Below, piece after piece: positions 1 through 8,770 of a stretch of 49,940 bases of DNA (within the stretch, counting starts at the first letter, position 1; the number at the start of each line of letters is the position of its first letter). This DNA is from Gammaproteobacteria bacterium (GTDB taxonomy: Bacteria; Pseudomonadota; Gammaproteobacteria; UBA6429; Thiohalophilaceae), in the NCBI GenBank assembly GCA_022712915.1, contig JAFLJQ010000251.1:1-49940 (forward strand), read 5' to 3'. The position numbers and the translations under genes were made by a program. The notes under the pieces are model-generated. The model was not told where the DNA came from. It ran no database searches and saw only the letters and a list, made by a program, of their open reading frames with translations.

Positions 1-128
1 AATGGACGATGCCACTTCATCATTGGAATGTTGCACTGAATCGGTTTATGCTTGAATATCAGGGCCGGTTACCGAGAGGTTTCTAGCATTGACCAACCGG
101 GCAGTTACACAGAATTATTTACAGGGTC
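1..128 (+). mobile_element. right end of an IS256-family insertion sequence (partial)
   Basis: The first bases encode the extreme C-terminus of an IS256/Mutator-type transposase. They are followed by a short non-coding tail whose end (about 103-128, TTACACAGAATTATTTACAG then GGTC) looks like the terminal sequence typical of this family. The element runs out of the window on the left, so its length, the other end and any target duplication cannot be seen. The family is inferred from recall of C-terminal motifs, not from a search. Confidence 0.5.
3..86 (+). pseudogene. IS256-family transposase, C-terminal fragment
   Basis: The frame beginning at base 3 is open to a TAG at 84-86 and reads WTMPLHHWNVALNRFMLEYQ followed by GRLPRGF. 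The W-T-x-P-x-x-x-W-x-x-A-L-N-x-F ... F/Y-x-G-R-L pattern is characteristic of the last 30 residues of IS256-type transposases. Only this tail lies in the window, so it may belong to an intact gene continuing to the left. It is listed as a fragment because nothing upstream can be seen. Confidence 0.5.
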
Positions 129-555
129 ATTTTTCAAGATAGTGGTTGTTTTTTATATTAAGTGACCATGTTCACCATCACAAATAATCAAGTTTCAGCT
201 AACCTGTTATCGTGTTTGAGTATGAATGCTCTTTGTTACGCAGATTGTGTTTGCCAATAATGCGAGATGAGTTTTTCTCGTTTTTCTTTTCTGTGACCTC
301 AAATAGGGTAAGCTTTAAAGTGGCAATATTTTCTTCAATGCAGTTATTTTCCAACTCTCTGTGTACTGAGGTATTATTTGTTTCCCCTCGCACCCTGATA
401 TCGTTGATTTACTCATGTTGTATGAGCCACAACGATCCTTACATAGAGATTGTATAAAGCATGTCAACAGCATATTTCACAGGAATACTTTCATCTTTTT
501 TCCGCTTTATACTGGCTATACATATGTCTCATATTGCGCACTAAGCTATCGATTG
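129..555. other. gene-free AT-rich stretch
   Basis: No convincing gene is visible between the IS256-like end and the small exported-protein gene. Short open frames exist on both strands, but they have no ribosome binding site, no recognisable protein character and unusual codon use. No strong terminator hairpin was found, although the minus-strand operon must end here. Confidence 0.5.
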
Positions 556-837
556 TTATTGTCTTACCTGGTCGGGACTTATAACAAGGTCACTACCTTC
601 AGCAGGTAAAATTGGGTCAAAAACATCACCAAAAAGACTATGTAGGGTCAGGTCTTGAGATGCTTCATTTGTTTTTGTTGATCTCATGTCTTGCCAGGGA
701 ACAATGTACATCATTTGCGGCAATTCTTTATTCCCTTTGATAATGGTTGTATTAAGCTCGACTTCATCTTCAGCATTCACTGTGCCATATAGCAAACCGA
801 TTACTAGTACTAATAGTTGTTGATTATATTTTTTCAT
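556..837 (-). CDS. small exported protein of unknown function, last gene of the TPR operon
   Basis: This encodes about 93 residues starting at the ATG two bases after the stop of the upstream TPR lipoprotein gene, so translation is very likely coupled. The first 20 residues (MKKYNQQLLVLVIGLLYGTV then NAED) form a classic Sec signal peptide with an Ala-type cleavage site. The mature part is short, acidic and free of cysteine. It contains an I-I-K-G-N-K-E-L-P stretch and an M-Y-I-V-P-W segment, and has no domain I recognise. A longer reading from 879 would overlap the neighbour by 40 bases and lose the signal peptide, so it was not used. By position it is a periplasmic accessory of the TPR/TolQ-like envelope machine. 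That role is an inference from gene order only. Confidence 0.75.
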   Translation of the reverse strand: MKKYNQQLLVLVIGLLYGTVNAEDEVELNTTIIKGNKELPQMMYIVPWQDMRSTKTNEASQDLTLHSLFGDVFDPILPAEGSDLVISPDQVRQ

Positions 838-839
838 TA

Positions 840-1445
840 TCAGCCTTTCTTGAGGGATACTCTGAGTTGGTTGAGCCATTCAGCTGTATTTTTGTCTTTA
901 TTTTTTGTCAGCCTCATGTATTTTTGATAATGTATGATGGCTTTAGGTATATCCTGAATATAAATATCATAGAGTAAAGCAAGATTATAATGGGCTATGG
1001 CATAATTGCCTTTCATTTCTATTGCCTTGGTGTAGAGAACTCTGGCCTTAATTATGTTACCACGATTTTTTTCGATAAAACCCATAAGATTAAAAGCCTG
1101 AGGCATTTTCGGATTTCGCTGTAAGGCGGCTTCTAATAGTTTTTCTGCTTTTTCTAGTTTATTATTTTTTATATTAATTAATGCTAGATTGGCCCACGGT
1201 CCAGCCAGTTCGGGATGGTCTTCAGAAAAGGAGACTAGTGCGGATTCTGCTTTATCCAGTTTTCCATTCGCGAGTAGGGAGAGGGCATTTCGGTATTCCT
1301 GAATGTCAGACTCGGATGTCTCCTTCAGTGCCTTGTTAATATCTTGCTCTGATAGATGTTTGGTTTTATCTTCATGTGTGGCGCAACCAGAAAGCAGTAG
1401 GGCTGTTAATAAGGTAATGTTAATGAATAACGTTGACATATGCAT
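840..1445 (-). CDS. TPR lipoprotein (GltE-like by context)
   Basis: This is a protein of about 200 residues with a lipoprotein signal: a hydrophobic core, then L-L-S-G-C-A, the Cys near residue 21. Residues about 50-190 form three to four tetratricopeptide repeats, with A-x-x-x-x-x-P-x-x-x-x-A-x-x-N-L-A signatures such as P-E-L-A-G-P-W-A-N-L-A-L-I and Y-A-I-A-H-Y-N-L-A-L-L-Y. The start at 1445 has GAGAAG about nine bases upstream. An in-frame ATG at 1439 is an alternative. It overlaps the end of the large TPR gene by 26 bases. Small TPR lipoproteins of this kind sit beside a large TPR protein and a TolQ/TolR set in Agl/Glt-type envelope machines. The anchor to the outer membrane is inferred from the lipobox. 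Confidence 0.85.
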   Translation of the reverse strand: MHMSTLFINITLLTALLLSGCATHEDKTKHLSEQDINKALKETSESDIQEYRNALSLLANGKLDKAESALVSFSEDHPELAGPWANLALINIKNNKLEKAEKLLEAALQRNPKMPQAFNLMGFIEKNRGNIIKARVLYTKAIEMKGNYAIAHYNLALLYDIYIQDIPKAIIHYQKYMRLTKNKDKNTAEWLNQLRVSLKKG

Positions 1446-4224
1446 CGATTTTTACTTCTCTTTTATAACGGGCAGGATACAGTACTTCTAGTCGTTTTAG
1501 ACTATTTTGAACCCATTGATTGTATATGCCATCTTTTATGTGATTAAGATTGGCTTCATAAAATTCTATCGCCTTTTCTTCAAATGGGTAGGCTTTGTCT
1601 TCAAGTAATATCTGATATTGCTCCAGCTCGTCTTTGTTAAGATTAGTGGGGCGTTCAGATTCCAGCAGAGCCGTACTGAATAAGCTGTATATCTCAGCTA
1701 TGCTGTGTGTTGCCTCAGTGGCGGTGTCTGCGACACCGTATACGGAAGCACGACCAAATAGTCTTACTGCTGATTGCATGGCGATTTTTTTCTTTCGCAG
1801 CGTTGTCTTTAGAGGTAAGGTCAGTTTTTGGCGGTCAAACTGAGAATATTTATGCTTGGCCAAATCTAAAGACGCCACTGAAGCGATAAATTTTGTTCGT
1901 TCTGTTTTTGTTTTATTGGAGACTAGTTTGTCTGCCTTGAGAATATTTTTTCTCCATTTATCTGCGTTAATGATATTTTTTTCTTGAGAATACAGGGCAA
2001 CCAGTTTTTTCATGGCTTCCATATATTGTGGAAAAGGCTTTGTATATTTATTGGTGTATTGCTGGTAAGCGTTGATTGCCGAAGGTAGGTCGTGTTTTGA
2101 TTCATACAATTCTGCTGCCTTCCATAGTGCAGCCATTTTAACGGTATCATTGCCGTCCAGTTTTGCAACTTTCTCAAATTCACGTGCAGCCATAATGTCT
2201 TGACCAGATTTCAGGTAGACAGCTGAAAGTTTTCGAGAAACATCACTATTTAATTTGTGTGACGGATAGAGTGTTTGGAATTGTTTAATATAATAGATTG
2301 CACTGGGCCACAATTCTTTTGACATGGTAAGGGCGATAGCATCATACATCCCTTTGGCTGAATATACGGAAGTCGGCGTTAGTTTGTTAATTCGAGTGTA
2401 GTGATACAAGGCCAAGTCTGTATTACCCTTTTTTTCCTCAGTTTCAGCTTGTTTATATACAGATAAACCAAGCTTGCTTTCAAGTTCAGACCGATTTTTT
2501 AAATTTATGTTGTTGGTAGATAAGGCATTCTGATAATTGACTTCAGCAATATTGTATTGTGTCAGCTTGAAATAGGAGTGTGCCTTTATGATATTGCTGC
2601 GCAGACTAATGCTGGATTGGCTGTTTTCAGGTGTTAATTCGGCAAGTTCAATTGCCTTTTGATATTGTCCGGATCTAAACGCAAGTTCTGCCGCATGAGA
2701 TATGATCTTGGGTGAGCGTTTATCTGTGGGATAGAGCTGGCTAAATAACATAGAGTACTTAATGTGCTTGTTTAGTAATAATTTTTTATTTTCAGTCTTT
2801 TTACCCTTATTATAAAGTTTGCTGGTTAAGGTAATGGTTGCGTAGGCGGCATCTTTGTTAAGGATGATATCGGTTTCGTATGCAGCCATTTCATACTGTT
2901 TTAAAGCGCGGATATACGCGCGGCCTCTTGACAGAAGTTCAGCGTATGTGTGATGAATGTTATCTTTGCGAGCTTGTGATGGGTAGTGTTCAAGGTAACG
3001 TTCATACCACTGTTGAGCAGTAAGAAAGAATTTTTTCTTTTTATGCTTGATATATTTTCCATGATGATCTTTTGCAACTAAAAGAATGTTGTCTTTTAGT
3101 TTTTGAGAGGCTATTTGATATGTTTTGTTATGGGTGTTTTTTTTAACCCAATAATCACTTTTTGGGTTGTATAAATTATAAAATTTATCAAGAGATTCAT
3201 ATACTCTATTGGCAAAGCCACCTTTTTTCCATATATCAAATATTGTGAGTTGTGCAAGAGGGATGTTGGGTGAGTCGGGATGCATTTTTATAAAGTGGTT
3301 CTGTGTCTCCACGGCATCAGAAAAACGGTATTGTTTTTCATATATTTCACTTACATGTGCATAGGTGTAATATATATATTTAAAGTCTGGTTTGTTTGCA
3401 AAATATTTGTTGAGTTTATCTACCCCACCTAGATATGAAAATGATAGACCAATTGCCCGAAAATATTCTTTAAATAGCTCCTTTCCTGACGGGGCAAGTT
3501 GCTCATATTCGTCAAAATCATGATAGGTGACAGTTTCGAGAAAATCATCGACTGCTTCAATATAGTATTCCTGTTTAAATCGGGTCCAACCGCGTTTGAA
3601 TATGGCCTTTTCGTAAAAACGATCATTCTTTTTTGATACCACGACTTCAGTGTAGGCGTCCTCAGCCTTCGCATATTGTTGCTTAGAAAATGAAATTTCA
3701 GCCAGTCTAAATTGGCTTTCTATGTAATAAGGTGATTTTGGGTGATTTTTTGCAAGTTGTTGTAAAGCCGTTTCTGATTTTTGCGACTCCCCTTTTTGAT
3801 CATAGGTGTTGGCTAAATTATAAAGGATTTGGTCATTTTTCTTTGATATTGGGTACTCCTTCAATGATGTTGTCAGTAATTCGATAGTTTTATTGAGTCT
3901 GGAATTATATAGTTTGTCATCTAGATCCTCATTTTTATCTTTCTTAAGGTTATTATTTTCCATCATGAGTTTGTTACCAAGCTCAAACTCGAGTTCTGCA
4001 AGACGTGTTATCGCATTCTGACGTAAGTTATCACTTTTTGTTGAGTATTGCAGATATTGTGCATAGGCTTTTCTAATCTCTTCATCTGTTTTTGGTCTAT
4101 GTAATGTGTTTGTTACTTGATGTTGTTTGCTAGCAATATCTATGTCACTCAGGGTTGTACGTTTTTCATGGCTGCTACAAGAAACAATGGAAAGCATGAG
4201 GATTGTATATAAAATATATTTCAT
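1420..4224 (-). CDS. large TPR-repeat lipoprotein (GltD-like by context)
   Basis: This protein of 934 residues opens with a lipoprotein signal (MKYILYTILMLSIVSC, Cys at 16), so the mature protein should be tethered to a membrane on the periplasmic side. Nearly all the rest is helical repeat of TPR/outer-membrane-lipoprotein type. Examples are the stretch near residues 130-220 with Y-N-L-A-N-T-Y and A-E-I-S-F-S-K-Q-Q-Y-A-K-A-E-D-A-Y, and further repeats near 510-570 and 600-740. The start codon abuts the TAA of the upstream TPR gene. The gene is strongly AT-rich, unlike the housekeeping genes near the right end of the window. Large TPR scaffolds are part of the Agl/Glt gliding machinery, and here the protein may link the TolQ-like motor to the cell envelope. 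That is inference. Confidence 0.85.
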   Translation of the reverse strand: MKYILYTILMLSIVSCSSHEKRTTLSDIDIASKQHQVTNTLHRPKTDEEIRKAYAQYLQYSTKSDNLRQNAITRLAELEFELGNKLMMENNNLKKDKNEDLDDKLYNSRLNKTIELLTTSLKEYPISKKNDQILYNLANTYDQKGESQKSETALQQLAKNHPKSPYYIESQFRLAEISFSKQQYAKAEDAYTEVVVSKKNDRFYEKAIFKRGWTRFKQEYYIEAVDDFLETVTYHDFDEYEQLAPSGKELFKEYFRAIGLSFSYLGGVDKLNKYFANKPDFKYIYYTYAHVSEIYEKQYRFSDAVETQNHFIKMHPDSPNIPLAQLTIFDIWKKGGFANRVYESLDKFYNLYNPKSDYWVKKNTHNKTYQIASQKLKDNILLVAKDHHGKYIKHKKKKFFLTAQQWYERYLEHYPSQARKDNIHHTYAELLSRGRAYIRALKQYEMAAYETDIILNKDAAYATITLTSKLYNKGKKTENKKLLLNKHIKYSMLFSQLYPTDKRSPKIISHAAELAFRSGQYQKAIELAELTPENSQSSISLRSNIIKAHSYFKLTQYNIAEVNYQNALSTNNINLKNRSELESKLGLSVYKQAETEEKKGNTDLALYHYTRINKLTPTSVYSAKGMYDAIALTMSKELWPSAIYYIKQFQTLYPSHKLNSDVSRKLSAVYLKSGQDIMAAREFEKVAKLDGNDTVKMAALWKAAELYESKHDLPSAINAYQQYTNKYTKPFPQYMEAMKKLVALYSQEKNIINADKWRKNILKADKLVSNKTKTERTKFIASVASLDLAKHKYSQFDRQKLTLPLKTTLRKKKIAMQSAVRLFGRASVYGVADTATEATHSIAEIYSLFSTALLESERPTNLNKDELEQYQILLEDKAYPFEEKAIEFYEANLNHIKDGIYNQWVQNSLKRLEVLYPARYKREVKIDAYVNVIH

Positions 4225-5649
4225 TTAATTACTGCTGGTTAAACTATTGTCATATAAACGGGCTAGACCATACCTGGATTGATTTATGTAGCTTTGTAAA
4301 TATTCGATTCGTTGATTAAGTAGCTGTAAACTTATATTTTTCATTGTGTTTTTATAGTCAGAAACTAATGAGATATATTGTTTGTTTAATTTATTTAAGC
4401 GGTCTGTTTCTTTATTAAGACTCATCAAATGGGTATAATTTTCAAAAAATGATCCAGGGTACTGTCTAAAATAATAAAACTCATTGCTTTTAATGCGTAT
4501 TCTTTGGTTTCTATGATTTAATTTAACCAGGGCAATAAAATCTCTATCAGAGTGGGTTATTTCCTGCAACCTGGTTATTCTCTCCTGATAATATTCTATT
4601 GCATCTTTATAGGCAGATATTGCGGTTCGATGTTGCTTGAGTTTACCATAGGTGTAGGGGAGTAATAAGTATGATTCATCTACAGACAAGTCAGTTGTTT
4701 TTTTGTCTTTTAAAATTGTAATTGCATTTAGTGCGCCGATAAAATCATCCTGATTGACGGCGGTTAATGCGATACCGAGTAATGCCTTGTTCGTATACGG
4801 ACTGTTTAGGCCAACCTTACGGAAGGCATCTCTGGAGTTACGAAAATATTTTTTTCTCAATAGGGCATAACCCAGAACAAGGTTAAGCCGATCGGACATA
4901 ATATCGGTGACTTGTTCTTTATGCTTATCGATTGTTTCATTAATTAGGGTATGCGCATCGGTCCACCAATCCTGTCGAATATAGGCTATTGCTGTATTTA
5001 AAATAGCAACTGAATAATATTTTGAGGATGGATTTATTTTTGTATAGTATTCGATTGCTTCCCGGTGTTTTTTCTGATGTTGCAGAATGGTGCCAATCAT
5101 GAGTTGAGCATAGTCAGCATTTTCCGGGGACAATTCATTGCTTATATTATTGAGATATTCAAAGGCTGTTTGCCATTTTCTTTTTTTCATGAAGTATTTG
5201 GCAAATTCAAATGAGATATTGGATGTAGCCGATTTCCCTGCTTCATTTTTAGCGATATCGAGAATCTTCTTGGCCTCATGCCAGTCATTATGTTTAAGGA
5301 GTAATGCGGTGAGGGGGATGATCTCAATGGCATCGATATTGTTGCGTAGCATCTCTTGGTTGTGGTGTATGAGGGCAATGGCATGGGTTGTTTTGCCTGA
5401 TTTTATATGAGCGTCAACCTTTATTCTTAGTTCCTCGGCAGTTGTGTATTTTTTTAGCGGCAGAATAGCCTGCACGTTGACTTGATTGTAAAAATCCTGG
5501 CTGAATTGCTGGAAACGTTTATCCAAGGTTTCAAATGCTTCTGGTTTTATTGAGACAGCAAGACTTGTGGAACAGGTTCCGAAGAGCAGACTGCTGATAA
5601 TAATGCTAGCAGGAATGATCTTTCTTATTAATCTTAGCGATGCGTCCAT
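4225..5649 (-). CDS. exported TPR-repeat protein, first gene of the distal TPR operon
   Basis: The chosen ATG at 5649 gives 474 residues with a basic start and a hydrophobic segment (about residues 8-32, I-I-P-A-S-I-I-I-S-S-L-L-F-G) consistent with an export signal. The longer open frame from 5748 puts 33 hydrophilic or odd residues in front of that signal and was rejected. The body carries several TPR-type repeats, for example Y-A-Q-L-M-I-G-T-I-L-Q-H-Q-K-K-H-R-E-A-I-E-Y and L-N-L-V-L-G-Y-A-L-L-R-K-K-Y-F. A coiled C-terminal segment (about 400-470) contains repeated Leu/Lys/Asn. It is followed without a gap by the 934-residue TPR lipoprotein. Its function is not known. Together with the two following TPR genes it looks like the periplasmic scaffold of the TolQ/ExbD/TonB-like set found at the other end of the island. 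Confidence 0.8.
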   Translation of the reverse strand: MDASLRLIRKIIPASIIISSLLFGTCSTSLAVSIKPEAFETLDKRFQQFSQDFYNQVNVQAILPLKKYTTAEELRIKVDAHIKSGKTTHAIALIHHNQEMLRNNIDAIEIIPLTALLLKHNDWHEAKKILDIAKNEAGKSATSNISFEFAKYFMKKRKWQTAFEYLNNISNELSPENADYAQLMIGTILQHQKKHREAIEYYTKINPSSKYYSVAILNTAIAYIRQDWWTDAHTLINETIDKHKEQVTDIMSDRLNLVLGYALLRKKYFRNSRDAFRKVGLNSPYTNKALLGIALTAVNQDDFIGALNAITILKDKKTTDLSVDESYLLLPYTYGKLKQHRTAISAYKDAIEYYQERITRLQEITHSDRDFIALVKLNHRNQRIRIKSNEFYYFRQYPGSFFENYTHLMSLNKETDRLNKLNKQYISLVSDYKNTMKNISLQLLNQRIEYLQSYINQSRYGLARLYDNSLTSSN

Positions 5650-5967
5650 TGTTTGATAGGCTCTGCAAAATAAACTCTTTAAAAACAATAGAATATAAGT
5701 TTTTGTTGTTTCAGGATTGATTGTGAAATGTACCATTTTGCCCTGCATGAGTCTATCTGAATCTGTGATGGATACAGAGGATGGGGGTCAGCTTAAAATA
5801 TTCGTGTACCGAGATGTTTCGATAACACGGTGGTGCAATATTTGTGTTGTTGTTTCTCATGAATGGCATCCCCCTATAGCGTGCGATTAGAATCTGGCCG
5901 ATCAACTTAAATCTGCTCGACTCGATTCTGGTCATTATATTTTTAAAACAAAAATAATATGCAAGGG
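5650..5967. other. 318-base gap between clpV and the TPR operon
   Basis: No supported gene lies here. A 60-residue minus-strand frame at 5753-5935 has no family resemblance. The gap separates the T6SS part of the minus-strand block from the TPR part, so a promoter for the TPR genes is expected. The region just downstream of the clpV stop is very AT-rich (about 5935-5965), but I cannot point to a clear -35/-10 pair or a terminator. Confidence 0.4.
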
Positions 5968-8733
5968 TTATGTTATTTCATAGCTTAATTCTCCATCTTC
6001 TGTCACGGCAACCTGAACATTTGGCATGGTTTCATCGCTATTAAGTTCATATGTGAAGTCGCCTTCTTCGGTGACGCCAACATGAATGTTAGAAATGATT
6101 TCTCCATTGGCCATTCTGGATAAACATTCAGAGGCCATTTCAGGTAGCATGGTGCGTGTCAGGATATTTTCAATATTCCGTGCGCCGGTATCAACTTCCT
6201 GACATCTGGCGACAATATGTAACAGGACATCTTCTTGATAGCTGAATTGAGCATCATAATGTTGACGTATGCGTTTCTCGATGCGCTTCATGTTGATCTT
6301 GCATATTTTCATTAGGTCGTCATCACCCAAAGGGTAATAGGGGATGACGGTACTGCGACCCAGGAAGGCGGGTTTAAAGTAATTCAATAGCTGTGGGCGG
6401 AAGTTATCCAGCAAGATATCGGGTTCCGGTAATTCGTCACTTGATGCGCACATGGCGCGAATATGTTCTTCTCCGGCATTGGACGTCATAATGATCACGG
6501 TGTTGCGAAAATCAATGTCTCGTCCTTCACCGTCTTTAATGGTGCCTTTATCAAACAGGTTGTAGAAAATGTCTTGCACCCCTGGATGGGCTTTTTCCAT
6601 TTCATCCAGCAGGATCACACTATAAGGTGTGCGGCGCACGGCTTCGGTCAGCACACCGCCTTCTCCATAACCGACATAGCCAGGAGGTGAGCCGAGTAGC
6701 ATAGAGACTTTATGTTCTTCTTTAAATTCTGACATGTTGATGGTGGTGATATTTTGTTCTCCACCATAAAGAATATCGGCCAGTGCTAGAGCCGTTTCGG
6801 TTTTTCCGACCCCACTGGGACCGACCATGAAGAAGACGCCGATGGGTTTGCGAGGATCGGTGAGTCCCGCGCGTGCTGTGCGGATGTTTTCCGCAACGGC
6901 ATTGAGTGCATGTTGCTGACCTATGACACGTTCACCTAGTTTGTCTCCGAGGCTCAGGATGGACTGGATTTCATCTGAAACCATTTTCCCGACGGGGATG
7001 CCGGTCCAGTTGGCGACAACTTCGGCAATGGCCTGACTGTCCACATTAACCTGAATCATGGCTTGATCATCTTGTAACTGATTGAGTTCTTTCATCAGTT
7101 TGCGTAATTCAGATTTGACTTTATCACGTTCGGCATCGAGCAGTAATTTAGGGGCATCTTTTGTCTTGCGTGCTTCTTCAGACAGATTTTGCGCATGAAA
7201 ATCGTCCTCGATTTGTTTTTGCAAGTCATGGATCAGGGTGACTTTTTCTTTTTCTTTTTCCCATTGTGTTTCTTGTACGATTAGGTGTTGTTCGAACTGG
7301 GCCTTTTCTTCTTGTAGTTTGATAATACGTGCTTCACAGTTGCCAAGCGTGGCATTTTCTCTTTGTAAGGAAATGATGTTTGTTTCAATTTGGTTAATAC
7401 GGCGAAGGGTATCTTCTACTGCGGCAGGGGTGGCGCTTTGACTCAAGGCAACACGAGCGCAGGCAGTATCCAGCAGACTGACTGATTTGTCAGGTAATTG
7501 TCGCGCGGTGATGTAACGGCTGGAGAGTCGAACGGAATCGACAATGGCTTCATCCATGATCCGCACACCATGGTGGTTTTGCAGCATCTCGGAAATGGCA
7601 CGCATCATATTGATGGCTTTTTCTTCATCCGGTTCTTCTATCTTCACCACTTGGAAGCGGCGGGTCAGAGCGGGATCTCGCTCGAAATATTTTTTGTATT
7701 CTGCCCAGGTGGTGGCGGCGATGGTTCGTAGCTCTCCACGAGCCAGGGCCGGCTTGAGTAGATTGGCGGCATCACCTTGGCCTTCTTTGCCACCCGCACC
7801 GATTAGAGTGTGGGCCTCATCGATAAACAGGATGATGGGGGTAGGGGAGGCTTTTACTTCTGCAATAACAGATTTTAGACGGTTCTCAAATTCACCTTTG
7901 ACACTGGCACCGGCTTGTAACAGGCCGAGATCCAGTGTGCGAAGACAAACACCTTTGAGTGGATCGGGTACATCACCCGAGGCGATTCGCAGGGCAAAGC
8001 CCTCTACCACGGCTGTTTTACCGACACCGGCTTCACCGGTCAGGATGGGATTATTCTGCCGGCGGCGAATCAGGATATCAATGATTTGACGGATTTCTTC
8101 ATCCCGTCCTAACACGGCATCGATTCTGCCTTGTTTGGCATCTTCAGTCAGGTTAACCGTGAATTTGTCCAGTGCCGGGGTTTTGCTGGGGGCATCTGCG
8201 GGTGAGGAGGAGCCAGGATGAGAGCTAGAGGTATCACCTAGTGCAGCACGGTTTGATTCCGTGGTTGTGCCGACGATAGAACGTACGGTATCACGCAGGG
8301 CTTCGGGGGGAATTTTTTTCAGTATGGGCGCACTGCTTTCAATAGAGCGTCTCAATGATTCATCTAACATTAAGGCGGCCAGAATATGAGCAGATGTTGT
8401 CTGGGCGTGACCATATTCAATTGAGGCCAGCATCCAGGCATTTTTTGCCAGGTCGACAATGGTGGGAGAGAGGGCGGGCGCGCGAGTGTTGCCGGTCTTA
8501 ATGCGATCCAGCTCCATGTTGAGTTCTCTGGCAAGTTTACCGGGGTCGATCTCAAACATTTCCAGTAGTGCGGTGATATCACTGTCTGGAATTTCCAGCA
8601 GTTTTAACAACCAGTGTTCTGTTTCAACGTTGTAATGTGTCCGGGATAGGCACAAGCCCGCCGCCCCTTCTAGTGCATTACGAGTTTGTTCGTTAAATTT
8701 GCCTACCAGTGATTTAAGATCAATTGTAATCAT
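5968..8733 (-). CDS. tssH: T6SS sheath-recycling AAA+ ATPase ClpV/TssH
   Basis: TssH disassembles contracted TssB/TssC sheaths in the cytoplasm. The ATG at 8733 has AAGGGA just upstream and gives 921 residues starting MITIDLKSLVGK, the usual beginning of this family. The longer frame to 8886 is rejected. There is a Clp-N domain (about 1-160), then a first AAA+ domain with Walker A G-E-A-G-V-G-K-T near residue 232 and Walker B I-L-F-I-D-E-A-H. A coiled M-domain follows (about 420-540), then a second AAA+ domain with G-P-S-G-V-G-K-T-E near 636 and V-I-L-L-D-E-M-E-K-A-H, then a ClpB-type C-terminal domain. The end is unusual: the last 45 residues hold two copies of a V-x-V-T-E-(E/D)-G-(D/E)-(F/L)-(T/S)-Y-E-(L/I) tail, where one copy is normal. 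It lies 37 bases after tssG. Confidence 0.97.
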   Translation of the reverse strand: MITIDLKSLVGKFNEQTRNALEGAAGLCLSRTHYNVETEHWLLKLLEIPDSDITALLEMFEIDPGKLARELNMELDRIKTGNTRAPALSPTIVDLAKNAWMLASIEYGHAQTTSAHILAALMLDESLRRSIESSAPILKKIPPEALRDTVRSIVGTTTESNRAALGDTSSSHPGSSSPADAPSKTPALDKFTVNLTEDAKQGRIDAVLGRDEEIRQIIDILIRRRQNNPILTGEAGVGKTAVVEGFALRIASGDVPDPLKGVCLRTLDLGLLQAGASVKGEFENRLKSVIAEVKASPTPIILFIDEAHTLIGAGGKEGQGDAANLLKPALARGELRTIAATTWAEYKKYFERDPALTRRFQVVKIEEPDEEKAINMMRAISEMLQNHHGVRIMDEAIVDSVRLSSRYITARQLPDKSVSLLDTACARVALSQSATPAAVEDTLRRINQIETNIISLQRENATLGNCEARIIKLQEEKAQFEQHLIVQETQWEKEKEKVTLIHDLQKQIEDDFHAQNLSEEARKTKDAPKLLLDAERDKVKSELRKLMKELNQLQDDQAMIQVNVDSQAIAEVVANWTGIPVGKMVSDEIQSILSLGDKLGERVIGQQHALNAVAENIRTARAGLTDPRKPIGVFFMVGPSGVGKTETALALADILYGGEQNITTINMSEFKEEHKVSMLLGSPPGYVGYGEGGVLTEAVRRTPYSVILLDEMEKAHPGVQDIFYNLFDKGTIKDGEGRDIDFRNTVIIMTSNAGEEHIRAMCASSDELPEPDILLDNFRPQLLNYFKPAFLGRSTVIPYYPLGDDDLMKICKINMKRIEKRIRQHYDAQFSYQEDVLLHIVARCQEVDTGARNIENILTRTMLPEMASECLSRMANGEIISNIHVGVTEEGDFTYELNSDETMPNVQVAVTEDGELSYEIT

Positions 8734-8770
8734 GTTCTTTCCCTTATATGTTCTTATACTATGTCTATTA

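Noticed and set aside
212-609. two short plus-strand frames near the left edge
   Set aside because: Phe/Ser/Cys-rich translations typical of random AT-rich DNA, no start signal and no homology recognised.
5753-5935. 60-residue minus-strand frame in the clpV-TPR gap
   Set aside because: No family, no good ribosome site, and unusual composition. It could be a remnant but nothing supports a gene.
7544-8089. 181-residue open frame antisense to clpV
   Set aside because: It lies fully inside a conserved gene on the other strand and its sequence has no protein character. It is a shadow frame.
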